This document shows positions 34,191-45,390 of a stretch of DNA of 64,000 nt, piece by piece. Within the stretch, counting starts at the first letter, position 1, and every line of letters begins with the position of its first letter. A model generated the notes under the pieces. It searched no databases. It worked only from the letters and a program-made list of their open reading frames with translations, and was not told the DNA's origin. Source of the DNA: Pogonophryne albipinna (Eukaryota > Chordata > Actinopteri > Perciformes > Artedidraconidae); contig CM053252.1 of assembly GCA_028583405.1 (NCBI GenBank), forward strand, positions 38,475,240 through 38,539,239, given 5' to 3'. The translations under genes and the position numbers were made by a program.

Positions 34191-36299
34191 TTTTTTAAAT
34201 AAAATAATACTTTATTCCGAGTGTTCTTGCTTTTCTCTTTGGAAGTCATCACACAACGGCATTGTAATACACGGTTCGGCTGCATTACATATTACACATC
34301 TGCCGTAGTTCTTTATTTATAGAGCCCTGATGAGAAGACTTCTGGACAAACTGGAAGAACTGCCGCCAAAATTGAATATGTGACGTGGATCATAAATATA
34401 TCAGCAATTAAACAACATCTTGCATTTCTTTTCACAAAATACGTCTCCTTGTAGTATCAATAGTAATTCGGTTGACTTTCATATTTGATCCAATTAGTAG
34501 ATAGGTTATATTTACACCATAACGGTGCACAGCTGATAGAAAAGGACTTGTAGTTTTTAAAGATATTACTGATTTTCTTTGAATATAAGAATGTAAATAC
34601 TGAGTTGAGAGAATAGTCAGGGGATTTGGGTGATGGGAGACACATCTATGGAATCACAATTTCAATAGCTTACCATTAAATGACGGATATGCCTTTCTGT
34701 CTGTGATGTTTTACAAATCAGATATTAATGTGTAGACGTAAAACATGAGAAATAGTATAGCAATATCCTGTAAAATTATGTAAAAACATGAATAAAACTA
34801 CACATCTTCAGATGTTATACATACATAAGTGTCCTACACTAATAATACAAAGTTATTATTAGTATGCTGTGTGTACCTTGTGTGCACCGCCTAGTGGTTA
34901 AAGCACGTTATTGAATTATTTTTGTTGAATAATGTTATTTGATGAAAAAGTTATTAAGAGTACATACTTTCATAGGGGGAAAGTAGAAGGTCAATGATAG
35001 AAATATATAATATAAAAAATCAAGAAGATACTGTAAGTGATCTCTACAATAAAACAGTTTAGTGCTGGATGTACAAAGATATTAATATGAGGATGTGCAA
35101 AACAGACAAACTAATTAACCTTTATTAACACATTAAAGAGTACTTTAGGTTAAGGTCTTCTTTCAAATAACAAAAAAGCTTTGGGGGTATCTATCTACAG
35201 ATAAATATTAAGCCTGACAAAGTACTTAACGTCTAATATATTGCTTTCCTGCAATGTTAACTATGTTGAAGCACTTATTTTAACTGATATTATACATATG
35301 GATTATACTCTTATGTATGTAGATAGTATAAGAAATGTGCAGAATACGACAGTTTAATGGTGGAGGTATACACACATATTGATAGATGTCTTGTAATGCA
35401 CTGTTGAGGAACCTGTGACCCAAGTTTTTCATCATTGCATAACTACACCGTAGTTGTGTATATGATATGTCAATAAACCTTAGAAAATCTTGAAATCTTG
35501 AAAGGGATGTGCAAAATAGCCATTATACAGTTTTTCATTAGCTATTAGTAGAGAATAACGAGTAATTAATATACTTTATAGAGATCTGCAGATAAATGTT
35601 TAGTCTTCTCAAGCACCAACTATCAAATATCTCTCCTGATTGTTGGCACTTGACAATCACCTTCCCTGAATTTTACTCAGGTGTAACTAAAGTCTGATTT
35701 AAGGGTTGTTTATATTTCACATCATTAATCAGAATCTGCAAAGTAACTAAAATAAGTGTAGTGGAGTAAAAATACCAGGTTAACCTCTGAATTGTAGTGG
35801 AGTAGAATTACAAAGTAACAATGAGCTGTCATGTGGGTATATATTAATGCTGCCCATTATGGACACAAGCGATTTTCACCCATTTAGTAATTACATGTTT
35901 TAAATGTGTACACACCAATGTGTTTCCTATCGCCTAAACCTCCAGGGATGTACACAGTTTAATACTGTTAACTTCTAATTTTGGGAAAAACGGAAACGTC
36001 TTTTAAAACTACAATTCCCAGTAGAGACGTGCCATAGAGAGCATGTTGTGAAACACAATAGCCAGCATGTGTAGTTCTGGGGGGGCGTTCGAGTCCAGTT
36101 TTGAATAGTCTGCCGTGGTTTCGTTCCATTTCAAAGAGCTTGACGCTCGGCATAACCTTGGCGCACTGCCACTCCAACATCCAATCCCAGAGCTTGAAGA
36201 TTAATCACGGGGTTTGTCAACGGGACTGTAGTCCCAAACGATAGCTGGGGATTATGGGTAGTGTAGTGTCTTCGGCCATCCTAAACTCTGATTTTTTTT
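34191..36299. other. spacer between inverted arms, with repeat debris
   Basis: No gene is found. At 35676-35822 there is a segment homologous to element D (GTGTAACTAAAGTCTGATTT, then CACATCATTAATC). Around 35440-35505 lies a LINE- or SINE-like tail with GTCAATAAACCTTAG and repeated AATCTTGAA. A small imperfect palindrome pairs CTACAATTCCCAG (36007) with GATTATGGGTAGTG (36250). Confidence 0.5.
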
Positions 36300-36796
36300 T
36301 CGAATATCATATCGCATTAACACCACATCCCAGCGTGCATTGCGGCTAAAACATCCAATCAACGAGCTTCAAGCTGAGGATCTTGGGTAATCAGTTCAGT
36401 GGGTTTGTGGTGTGTATCGCTCAAAATGTCCCGTCTGTTTCCGATGACTTTATTTACGGCTAAAAAGCCGAAGATTATAGAATTAAACGAATAAATAAAA
36501 ACAAGGATAATTGTGTGTTATTGTTGAGTAAATAACAGTGTGTTATTTAGAAAAGAATAACAAATTAGAAGAAAATAAAGATTTAAAAAAATACAGATTT
36601 CAGTATTTTGACGGGAAAAAAAGTCCAACATTATACGATTTAACATAAAAACAAATAAATAAAAAGATAAAACACTGGCATGTAATTTACGTTAGAATAA
36701 ATAGAATGGTTTTGAATAATAGATGAGAGTAAAATCTACGTCACTTTACAGCCCCGCCCACTTTAGGTGAAACCAACGCTGTCATTTGAACAGCGA

Positions 36797-36922
36797 TCAA
36801 GCCTGAAGCCACAGAGCTCTTCTGTTACTGTCCTTTCTTCTTAGAGGAAGTACAGAAACACGTAACTCTGGATTTGTTTTAATGTTTGAGGTGCAATAAA
36901 CGACACAGCAGCTTTTTGGCAT
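36797..36922 (-). pseudogene. truncated THAP-domain coding start, right arm
   Basis: The minus-strand frame gives MPKSCCVVYC, then NPELRVSVLPLRRK and RRALWLQA, with a stop at the same place as the left copy. Here the conserved tryptophan of the THAP fold is kept (LWLQA), whereas the left copy has LCLQA. Both copies are open upstream to a common earlier ATG (37006 here, 33452 on the left), with near-identical residues. The shared stop position means the truncation predates the duplication of the arms, or the real gene is spliced beyond this point. Confidence 0.6.
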
Positions 36923-37100
36923 GTTAAAACTATTATTTTCTGCCTCGCTCATGAGAGTAACAGCTGGCGAAATTACAGCCTCGCCTACTGATTTTAATTT
37001 AGCCATATATCGAGCCCGATTGTCGATTTCAAATTTGTGCTCTAAAATGATATTTATAAATGACTATTATCATTATTATAAGCAAGACAATAAATGGCAA

Positions 37101-37246
37101 AGATACGTAGAAAATAAACGTATTTAAGATACGTTCATAACTAACGTAACGTGGGAGAAAATATGTTTCTAGAAGATATGTAGAAAATAAACGTATTTAA
37201 GATATGTTCATAACTAACGTAACGTGGGAGAAAATACGTTTCTAAA
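37101..37246. repeat. 73-bp tandem duplication
   Basis: Two adjacent units, 37101-37173 and 37174-37246, share GTAGAAAATAAACGTATTTA and CATAACTAACGTAACGTGGG with a few differences. The corresponding left-arm region (near 33285-33360) has one unit, so the duplication is specific to this arm. Confidence 0.85.
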
Positions 37247-37590
37247 TAAACGTAATTGAGAATGCAGTTTAGTTCTGTGGGAACGTAATTTTTAGGAGAC
37301 AGGGTTGGAAACAACATACACTTTAAAACGTGTCTCTGGGTCGTAATAAGGGCTTGAACAATCGGCCTCTATGGTCGTTTTTTGTAGGAGGACAGGCTGT
37401 AATGTTTTAATATTCTCAAAGCCTGTAACTCTACTTTAACGTAATACTAAGTGAATAATAATATAATTTGCATACCACAACACCAAAATATGGCAACCAA
37501 ATCGACCAAAAAAAAGCAAAACGTTAGGATCGACCTTCCAGAGGAAGCTTTCAACAGGACGGCCATCATTTAGAAGACCACTGTTAAGCC

Positions 37591-37676
37591 CATGAGCATT
37601 AAAGGATGGAAACATGTGGAAACTCTTTTCAAATAAAAACCTGAATGAGCATGATAGGGCCCCCTAAATGTGAAAA
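37591..37676 (+). mobile_element. right-end fragment of the 26094-26501 MITE family
   Basis: Contains GCATTAAAGGATGGAAACATG, then AAATAAAAACCTGAATGAGCA and ATAGGGCCCCCTAAAT, parallel to the right part of 26094-26501. The left part is missing. The fragment ends about 50 bp before the caln1 splice acceptor. Confidence 0.55.
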
Positions 37677-37689
37677 TAAAATAGTCCGT

Positions 37690-37727
37690 CCATTTTTTAA
37701 TCCCCGCCTCTCATCTCTCCCCTGCAG
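37690..37727 (+). promoter_or_regulatory. caln1: splice acceptor with pyrimidine tract for the caln1 exon
   Basis: A pyrimidine-rich run including CCCCGCCTCTCATCTCTCCC leads to CTGCAG directly before the first codon of the exon. Confidence 0.85.
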
Positions 37728-37884
37728 TTCGACATGCAGAAGATCACCCTGGAGGAGCTGAAACACATCCTGTTCTACGCCTTCCGCGACCATCTGACCA
37801 TGAAGGACATCGAGAACATCATCATCAACGAGGAAGAGAGCCTGAAGGAAAACTCTGGCAACTGTCAGACAGAGTTTGAGGGAG
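37728..37884 (+). CDS. caln1: calneuron-1 internal coding exon
   Basis: This exon encodes 52 residues starting FDMQKITLEELKHIL and continuing FRDHLTMKDIENII and NCQTEFEG. That is the conserved stretch of calneuron-1 between the second EF-hand and the C-terminal membrane anchor. Calneurons are neuronal calmodulin-like calcium sensors anchored at Golgi membranes, where they restrain phosphatidylinositol 4-kinase. The exon is bounded by a pyrimidine tract with CCTGCAG before it and GTGAGC after it. It begins in phase 0 and ends in phase 1, leaving G to start the Val codon of the known EFEGV junction. Paralogue CABP7 differs more here (CDMQKLTVDELKRLL type), so caln1 is preferred. EF-hand exons and the hydrophobic C-terminal exon were not found in the window. 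Residue changes such as HILFYAF are within fish variation as far as can be judged. Confidence 0.92.
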
Positions 37885-38229
37885 GTGAGCGCATGAAAGT
37901 AATTCATGCTGTCAGGAAGAGCTTGAGCTGTCTCATCAAAAATGGGAAATGTAATAGTTTCTATTTCAAGAGTTTCATGGGAGAATATTTTTGTTTTCAT
38001 ACTTACTACTGAATACTAGAATTCAGATTAACTGAGTCAGCCTTGTGAGTTATGTACTTTGGGGCCTTTACAGAACTAAATTCAAATAAATTGTTAGAGA
38101 ACAGAGCGACAATCGAATTGTCAAAAATCAGGTCCTATGTATTTTCCCAACCATTTATCCTTTACCTCCACAATAAACGTCACAGGCAGGGGCATTTCCT
38201 GGACCTGGAAACATGCTGGGCTTAGCCCA
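37885..38229 (+). other. start of the downstream caln1 intron
   Basis: The donor GTGAGC begins this stretch. The reading frame runs on for about 40 codons past the donor before a stop, but those residues do not match calneuron-1. No other feature is seen until the hAT element. Confidence 0.6.
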
Positions 38230-38945
38230 CAGTGGCGGCGCCAGAGATTTTCCTTTGTGGGTGCTGTGGGGTAGCTTGACGTTTCATAGACGGTGCCCAA
38301 ACATGTAGGGTTTCCCATTAAGGCACCGGGCGCTACAGTGGAATGTTCTACTGCAACACTCCCCACACGCAGATACACAGTACACCCGCGACTGTTACAA
38401 TAAAGGCTCGATAATCAGCTCACGGCATACTGTATAGGTGTAAGCAGGGGTAAAGTGCTATTTTTACAAGTGGGAGGAGTGGACCTAACATCCTTTAGGG
38501 GGGTCCGGGGGCATGCTCCCACGGGAAGATTTAACTTCAATTTTTAAATATTAAAGTTAAAAGCATCAATCTGGTGCACTTTGAGAGCAAAATTAAGAGA
38601 TCTATGGATACCTCTCTCAACACCCATATGAAACAGAACTGTAATGAGGTGTTCTTCTTCTTTATGGATATTTTACAAATCACTCCCCTTTTAAACTGTA
38701 TTCTTGTTTTACTGTCATATAGTATTTCATACCTGTTTTTCATTTATTCTCTTATTTTCTTTAGAACTATAATGATCATATGAAGGTGTGCCTTGGAAAT
38801 AATCTTTTACATAATAATTGCATTCACTGAACAGGGGAAATTACAATCCTGCCATCCTCTCTAGTGTCATGATGAGGTTCAGGTAAAGCACGGTTAATGT
38901 ATTATATCATTGAGGGAGAATTGTCCAGGCCAGGCGACGCCACTG
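38230..38945. mobile_element. hAT element, family of the 1318-1437 fragment
   Basis: The ends CAGTGGCGGCGCCAG and GGCGACGCCACTG are imperfect inverted repeats. The interior contains GGGGGGTCCGGGGGCATGC, typical of this fish hAT family, and the segment shared with element E. The flanking octamers TTAGCCCA and GTCACAAG do not match, so the target duplication is lost or an end has been replaced. Confidence 0.65.
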
Positions 38946-39643
38946 GTCACAAGATAAAGGAAAAATGTGACAGAGGATTAAGAACAGGGTTACGATTACA
39001 CTGTGCAAAGTCATTATATGACGAAAGATGTTATTGATGTTGGTCTGATGTGGGGTAGCTTCGATTTTCTGTAGTCTTTATTTGATGATTTTACTTTTAC
39101 TATCATAACGTTCATAGTTTGCCTTTTGCTTTAATATATTGTTGGAAGATTAGTAAGTAAGTAACTCACATGATCTGCGTTTGTCAATGATGATTGGTAC
39201 TTTCCGTTAATTCCGTGGAGCTTCACTTCAAATGTTCTGGCCGCAAGGAATTGTGGGACGACATTATGTCCTTTCCTTTTGTAAAAGAGGATCCACTGGA
39301 AGTTTTGACTGGAAGAAGTCAAAGCTGCTTTCCTATCATCAGAGGATTCAAACAGCTCTCATCATGGTTGATACTTAGGTACTTCCGGGTCATTTCACCA
39401 TGATAGGAACCTTCCTAAGAAAAACAGACTATTAGACCACAACCCAAGACTTTAGCATTTAAATGTACATAAAACGTTTACAGTTGTTAAGAAAATAAAA
39501 CTTCATAGGATGCGATGTGTCACTGTGCTCAGTATGCAGTCCAGGCAGTTCTGTATTAACAGCATATGTGCAGGACACAGTGTTAACAAGCATCTGTTCG
39601 GCAGAAACTGAGCAGATGCTTGTTGCTTTAAGCAACAGCCAAG
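38946..39643. other. intronic stretch, no gene seen
   Basis: About 700 bp between a hAT element and the BEL/Pao insertion, with no recognised content. Confidence 0.45.
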
Positions 39644-39648
39644 ACAAC

Positions 39649-40105
39649 TGTTAGAGCCATTTTACCTTTTGTTATTATTGTCTGAATGTTAGGCTTAATA
39701 ATATAAATTAGATAATACTGTAAATGATCGGCTATTTTTGTGAGTCACATTATGGTTTAAAATGCATTAATTTAAGGCTCACATATTATTTGTTATATGT
39801 GCGTCAGTATCACCAGCCTATATATGGTAGGTTGATAGGACACAGCTGAGGGTGATAGACGGGGAAACGGAAAAGTCTTTTGACCGTGTTCTTTTTGTTA
39901 CTTTGGAAAATGATACACCTTTTAGTTACTATGAAGCGAAGAAATGTGTCCTCCTGTATGTACCGTGTGGATCAATGAATAAAGCTCATCTGATTCAACT
40001 ACGATCTCCGCTGAATTGTTTGGAAACAAAGAGAGGCGCGTCAAAACCCACAACCCCGATAGAGGTGGCTATTAAATTGTAGACAAGGATCAAGACGCCA
40101 CCACA
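39649..40105 (+). repeat. 5' LTR of the BEL/Pao element
   Basis: 457 bp, starting TGTTAGAGCC and ending GACGCCACCACA. It contains a CCTATATATGG TATA-like motif near 39819 and CAATGAATAAAGC near 39974. By eye it differs from the 3' LTR by about five substitutions plus indels near the start and near the TATA-like motif. Confidence 0.92.
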
Positions 40106-40561
40106 TTAGTCAAAAGACTCCGTAAGCTGTGGATAAAGACTTCGAAGGACACGCACAGGATTCGTGTGGATTTCAGCTCTGCTTTGGAAACAGCGAACGG
40201 ACGTTCTAAAGTGCCGAGGAGGAGGCCGTGAGTAAACCATGCCGGCCCGGAATTTATGAATGAAACGCTGTTTACAACGGGATCGCTTCGTCAAACAATG
40301 CAAGTACTGATGTGTGCATGGTTACGGATGTTTGACAAAACGAAACGGGAAATCCATCCAGTGATATCCTGATGCTTACTGAAGATAATCCGCAATTGCT
40401 GTTGGAATGCTTAAACAATGAAATGCATGAACGAACTATCACGCAGTTAAGGAAGCGGACGTTAAAGGAATGTTTGGCACAAACACAGGATTCGCGAAGA
40501 GCTGTTCTTGGAAATATTAATTACTTTATTTCATGTGGAGTAAGTGAAGATAAAATAAACA

Positions 40562-43500
40562 ATGGATCCTGATATACCTCCAGCTGATGTTGCCGCGGCA
40601 GAGGAGAGATTTAAAACTCTCAGCCAATCGCGAAGAGGAAAACTTGGAGCATGCACCCGCAGAATGAATGAAATTAACCCATTACTGGTGCGAGGTGGAA
40701 ATATGGAAAAGGTGGATGAAGCTGTTGCAACGTTCAAGATGTTACTCATTGAATTTATGGAATGTCATGGACTTGTTCAAATGCTTTTATCTGAGGAAAT
40801 AAGGGAAACTGAGAGAATAGATTGGTATGAACCAAAAATGTCTGCATTCACGAATTTCCTTAAGGATGTGGAAATGTGGAAAAGCTCTCAAATGGATCCT
40901 CAGATACTGATTGAACCCCATGACAGTGTTTCCAATGCATCAACCAGGAGGAGCTCAAAAGCAGGATCAGCAACTTCTTCTGCTTCCTCAACCCACCTCA
41001 AAATGGCCACAGAAAGAGCTGCCCTCCTTGCCCGGGCAGCAGGATTAAAAGAAAAGCTTGCACTTGAAATGGAAAAGGCTCAACTGCAAGCTCAACTGCA
41101 AGCTAGATCCGAACGGATAGAAATGGAAGCCAGCCTAGCTGAATCTGATGCAAAAATGAAAGTCCTGGAGCACTTTGAGACTGGTTCACAAAATCCAATA
41201 CAAGGCAAATATGATGGCATGAATGACTATTTAAAGGACTACAGATTAAAAACACATATGTCAATGGATGCAGAGCCGTCTCCAATTTCCTTTGCTGAGT
41301 TCGGAGCCATTCCCAAGACACCACTTCAAAGGCTTCTATACCAACAACCAAGACCACCAGAAAATATTGATAATGCAAACCAAAGCTCTCAACACACAGC
41401 TAGAGATGCAGGAATTACAGGGACAAATACTAATGACAATTTCCTGACTGTGATGCAAAGACAAAATGACATTGTTAATTTACTTGTACTTCAACAAAAA
41501 CAAGCATCACTGCCCAGCAGGGAAATCCCAGTCTTTGATGGCAATCCCCTGAATTATCAAATATTTGTGAGGGCATTTCAACATGGCATTGAGGAGAAAA
41601 CCACCAGTAACCAGGATCGATTATATTACCTGGAACAATATACTTCGGGATCCTGCAGGGAACTGGTGAGAAGCTGCCTTCACATGGATGCTAATAGTGG
41701 CTTTGCTGAAGCTAAGAGACTGCTAAAAGTGCATTTTGGAGATGAGCTCAAGATAGCAAACGCATATATGGGAAAAGCTCTCAACTGGAACACTATAAAG
41801 GCAGAGGATGGAAAGTCACTGCACTGTTATGCACTTTTTCTGAGAGGCTGCTGTAATGCAATGAGGGATCTGCAGGACATGGAGGAGCTGGACCTGCCAT
41901 CCAACCTACGGCTCATTCTTTTAAAGCTACCTTACAAACTAAGGGAGAAGTGGAGAACAGCAGCTTGTGATATTCTGGAGCGGAGCCATCAAAGAGCAAG
42001 ATTACATGACCTTGTTGTATTTATTGAAAGACAAGCTAGAATACTTCAAGACCCTCTCTTTGGTGACATTCCCGATCAACTTAACAGTACAAAGACGGCT
42101 TTCAAGACCAAGACTCTTGTTGATTCATATCGAAATAAGAGCAAAGGGAGCAGTTTTGCAACCACAGTGGCTATAGTGTCAGACAGCCGTGCAGAGAAAG
42201 AAGAAGACAAATATCCTGTTAAAAGCTACATTTCCTCCACTAACAATGACACCTCATGTACTTTTTGTACAAGTAAACATCCTTTAGCTGAATGCCATAA
42301 AATACATTCAGTATCTCATGAAGCTAAAATTGAGTTTCTGAAAGAGAAAGGACTATGCTTTGGCTGCCTGAAGGTGGGGCACTTGAGCAGGAACTGTAAC
42401 AGGAGAATGACCTGTCAAATCTGTCATGCTAAGCACACAACTATTCTGCACATTAAAAGATCTTCAAAGCCTGAAACTGAGAACTTTAAACAAGATAAGG
42501 CAGAGCAGCAGAGTGGGGGAGCAAGGCCTGGTGAGACATCCATCAGCAGTGCTCTTGTTTCAGTAGGAGAAGGTGAAGGAATCGGGGCTGGTAAAGACAG
42601 CATACTTGCCATAGTGCCAGTGAAGGTGAAACTCTGCCATGGAAATAAAAGCATACTGACCTATGCATTCCTGGACCCTGGTAGCACCGACACATTTTGC
42701 ACAGAAGGGCTCATGAGGCAGCTTGGTGCTAGAGGACGGAGAACTGAAGTCCTTCTTCAAACGATGGGAGCAGAGAAAACAGTCAGGACCTTTGAGGTAA
42801 CCGGTCTAGAAGTGGGACATATGGAAGAGGGCACATATATAAACTTGCCCAAGGTTTACACTCAGAACAAAATCCCTGTTACCAAAAGAAACATTCTTAC
42901 CCAGGCGGACCTCAAGAAATGGCCTTATCTGCAGGACATCCAAATAAAAGAAATAGATGCTGACGTGGGACTTCTTATTGGAGTAAATACTCCAAAGGCT
43001 ATGGAACCATGGAGAGTTATAAATAGCCAAGGAAATGGCCCATATGCAGTGAAAACACTGTTAGGATGGGTCGTTAATGGTCCACTTAATGCTTCCACAG
43101 ATCTGGATGATGAAACCTCCGTGGCATTAGTGAACAGGATCTCAATTGTTCACCTTGAGAAGCTAATTGAAAGACAATATATTAACGACTTTCCAGAGAA
43201 AGAGTATGAAGAGGAAAGACAAATGTCAGCTGATGACCGAAAGTTCATGCAGATTGTATCAAGCTCGGTTTCTCTTAAAGATCGCCACTACAGTTTACCT
43301 CTTCCTCTAGATAATCCAAACATTATCATGCCAAACAACCGCCAAATGGCAGAGCAACGAGCAATGTCACTAAAAAGGAAATTCCAGAAGGATCAGACCT
43401 ATGCAGCTGAGTATAAAGGCTTTATGAGTGACATTATCAAAAAAGGATATGCAGAGAAAGTACCATCGGACGATCTACATGTGGAAAACGGCAAAGTGTG

Positions 43501-44293
43501 GTATATACCCCATCATGGTGTCTATCATAAACGTAAAGAAACGATCCGTGTGGTCTTTGATTGTGCATCATCCGATAAAGGCAAATCCCTCAACCGTGTA
43601 CTCCTTCAGGGCCCTGACTTGGCAAACTCATTGATTGGTGTTCTACTCAGGTTCCGTCAAGAGCCCATCGCCATTATGGCAGATATTGAGGGGATGTTTC
43701 ACCAAGTGCGTGTAAACGAGGAGAACATAAACTTGCTGAGATTCCTGTGGTGGCCTGAAGGAGAAACCAGCACAAATCTGGAGGAATACCGGATGAGGGT
43801 CCATCTCTTCGGAGCGGTTTCCTCTCCAAGCTGCGCAAACTTTGCATTGCGAAGAACAGCTGAGGACAACTGTGGCAAATTTGATGGAGAAGTGGCAGAA
43901 ACAATCAAATCAAATTTCTATGTGGATGATTGCCTCAAGTTGCTAGCAAGAGAAAATCAAGCTATAAGCCTTATTAGGTCTCTCAGAGAAATGTGTTCCC
44001 TTGGTGGATTCAAACTGACGAAATGGATAAGTTATAGTCGAGTGGTGCTAGCATCCATCCCTGATGAAGACAAGGCTAAACAGGTGAAAAACTTGGATCT
44101 GGACAGGGATAAGCTGCCACATGAAAGAGCACTAGGGATGTACTGGGACATTGGAAATGATATATTCAGTTTCCGTGTGACTGTGAACAACAAAACCCTT
44201 ACAAGAAGGAGTATACTTTCCACTGTCAGCTCTGTGTACGATCCTCTTGGTCTTCTCGCCCCTTTCATATTGAAGGCAAAGCAAATACTTTGA
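40562..44293 (+). pseudogene. BEL/Pao gag-protease-reverse transcriptase polyprotein
   Basis: A 1243-codon frame. Residues 1-310 are gag-like, with a charged helical stretch around 135-205. The DUF1759-like capsid segment starts near 317 (PVFDGNPLNYQIFVRAF). Zinc-binding cysteine motifs lie at about 563 (CTFCTSKHPLAECH), 597 (CFGCLKVGHLSRNC) and 617 (CQICHAKH). The protease active site is at about 704 (FLDPGSTDTFC). The reverse transcriptase has VVFDCASS near 996, MADIEGMFHQV near 1038 and catalytic FYVDDC at about 1118-1123. The frame ends at a TGA (44291-44293) in the connection region, yet the same frame continues with coding similarity (LCKAQYGWDEEI, then RNase H). The stop is therefore premature, not a natural end. 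Confidence 0.92.
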
Positions 44294-44854
44294 TTACTCT
44301 GTAAAGCCCAATATGGATGGGATGAAGAAATTCAGGTGGAACTCTCAAAGCCATGGCAGAAGTGGCTCAAGGATTTAGACCAGCTGGCCAGATTCCAAAT
44401 TGACAGGTGTGTAAAACCCAATAACTTTGGAAGAGTGAAAACTGCACAGCTACACACCTTTTGTGATGCAAGTGAAGAAGGATACGGTACCGCAAGTTAC
44501 CTGAGATTCACCAATGACATGGAGGAGGTACACGTAGCCTTTGTGATGGGAAAATCAAGAGTTACCCCACTAAAAGTCATGACAATTCCAAGGTTGGAAC
44601 TCACTGCTGCTACATTGGCTGCACGAATGGACAAAATGCTCCGATCAGAGCTACAAGGAGAGCTTCTGGAATCAGTATTGTGGACTGACAGCCAGTCAGT
44701 ACTGAAATATATTCGAAACAGGACTAAGAGGTTCCACACTTTCGTGGCAAACCGGATTGCTGTTATTCATAACCTCACAAAAGTGAACCAGTGGCGGTTT
44801 GTAGACTCCAAAAACAACCCCGCTGATGACGCTTCAAGAGGATTGAGCATTTAA
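44294..44854 (+). pseudogene. BEL/Pao RNase H segment
   Basis: This continues the previous frame after the TGA. It holds the RNase H motifs LHTFCDASEEGYG (first catalytic Asp), IPRLELTAATLAA (Glu), WTDSQSVLKYI (Asp) and NPADDASRG (last Asp). RNase H degrades the RNA strand during reverse transcription. The frame closes at TAA 44852-44854. Between 44855 and about 45450 only broken coding similarity is visible (for example GPEFLKKSEAQWP, then stops), so several mutations have accumulated. Confidence 0.88.
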
Positions 44855-45390
44855 TCCTTTTACAGTTCAAAAGGATGGCTTCAGGGTCCAGAATTCTTGA
44901 AGAAATCTGAAGCACAGTGGCCAAGTATTCCAAAATAACTTGGTTCTCTCCTTCCAGATGACTCTGAAGTACATAAAGAAGCTATTGTCACCAGCATTGT
45001 CACATGTAAGATGGAAAAAACTCCAACAAGCAAGCTCTTGGACTATTACTCTTCATGGAATGACCTAAAAAGAGCTGTTGCATGGATAATGAAATGAAAG
45101 ACAATCCTCCTGCAGATGACAGAAAAAAGAAAAGATGGCTCCACTGATCTTGGAGCAAGGCAGGATAAAGGAAAGAGACTGAAGGATCAGATGCTTCTGC
45201 TCAATATGCCTACAGCTAATGCACTAAGACTTTCAGTAGACACATAAAAAAGGTGAAAAAGCCATTATTTGCCACGAGCAGAGACAGCATTTCAAAGAGG
45301 AAATTGCCTTGCTGGAAAAAGGAAAACAGTGCAATAGAGGAAGCTCCCTATACAAGCTGGACCCTATCATTGATGCCGGGCTTCTGAGAG

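Larger units (their letters stand above)
36300..37385 (-). repeat. right arm of the 1.1-kb inverted repeat
   Basis: Inverted copy of 33158-34190. It differs by scattered substitutions, small indels, and a 73-bp internal tandem duplication at 37101-37246 that the left arm lacks. Its outer edge is about 340 bp from the caln1 exon. Confidence 0.8.

Noticed and set aside
37885..38012. Continuation of the caln1 exon frame past the donor
   Set aside because: The residues stop matching calneuron-1 exactly at GTGAGC, so this is intron read-through.
39852..40082. 76-codon open frame in the 5' LTR, repeated at 47091-47321 in the 3' LTR
   Set aside because: Both copies are open only because the LTRs are near-identical duplicates. 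There is no domain, and the frame crosses the expected promoter and polyadenylation region.
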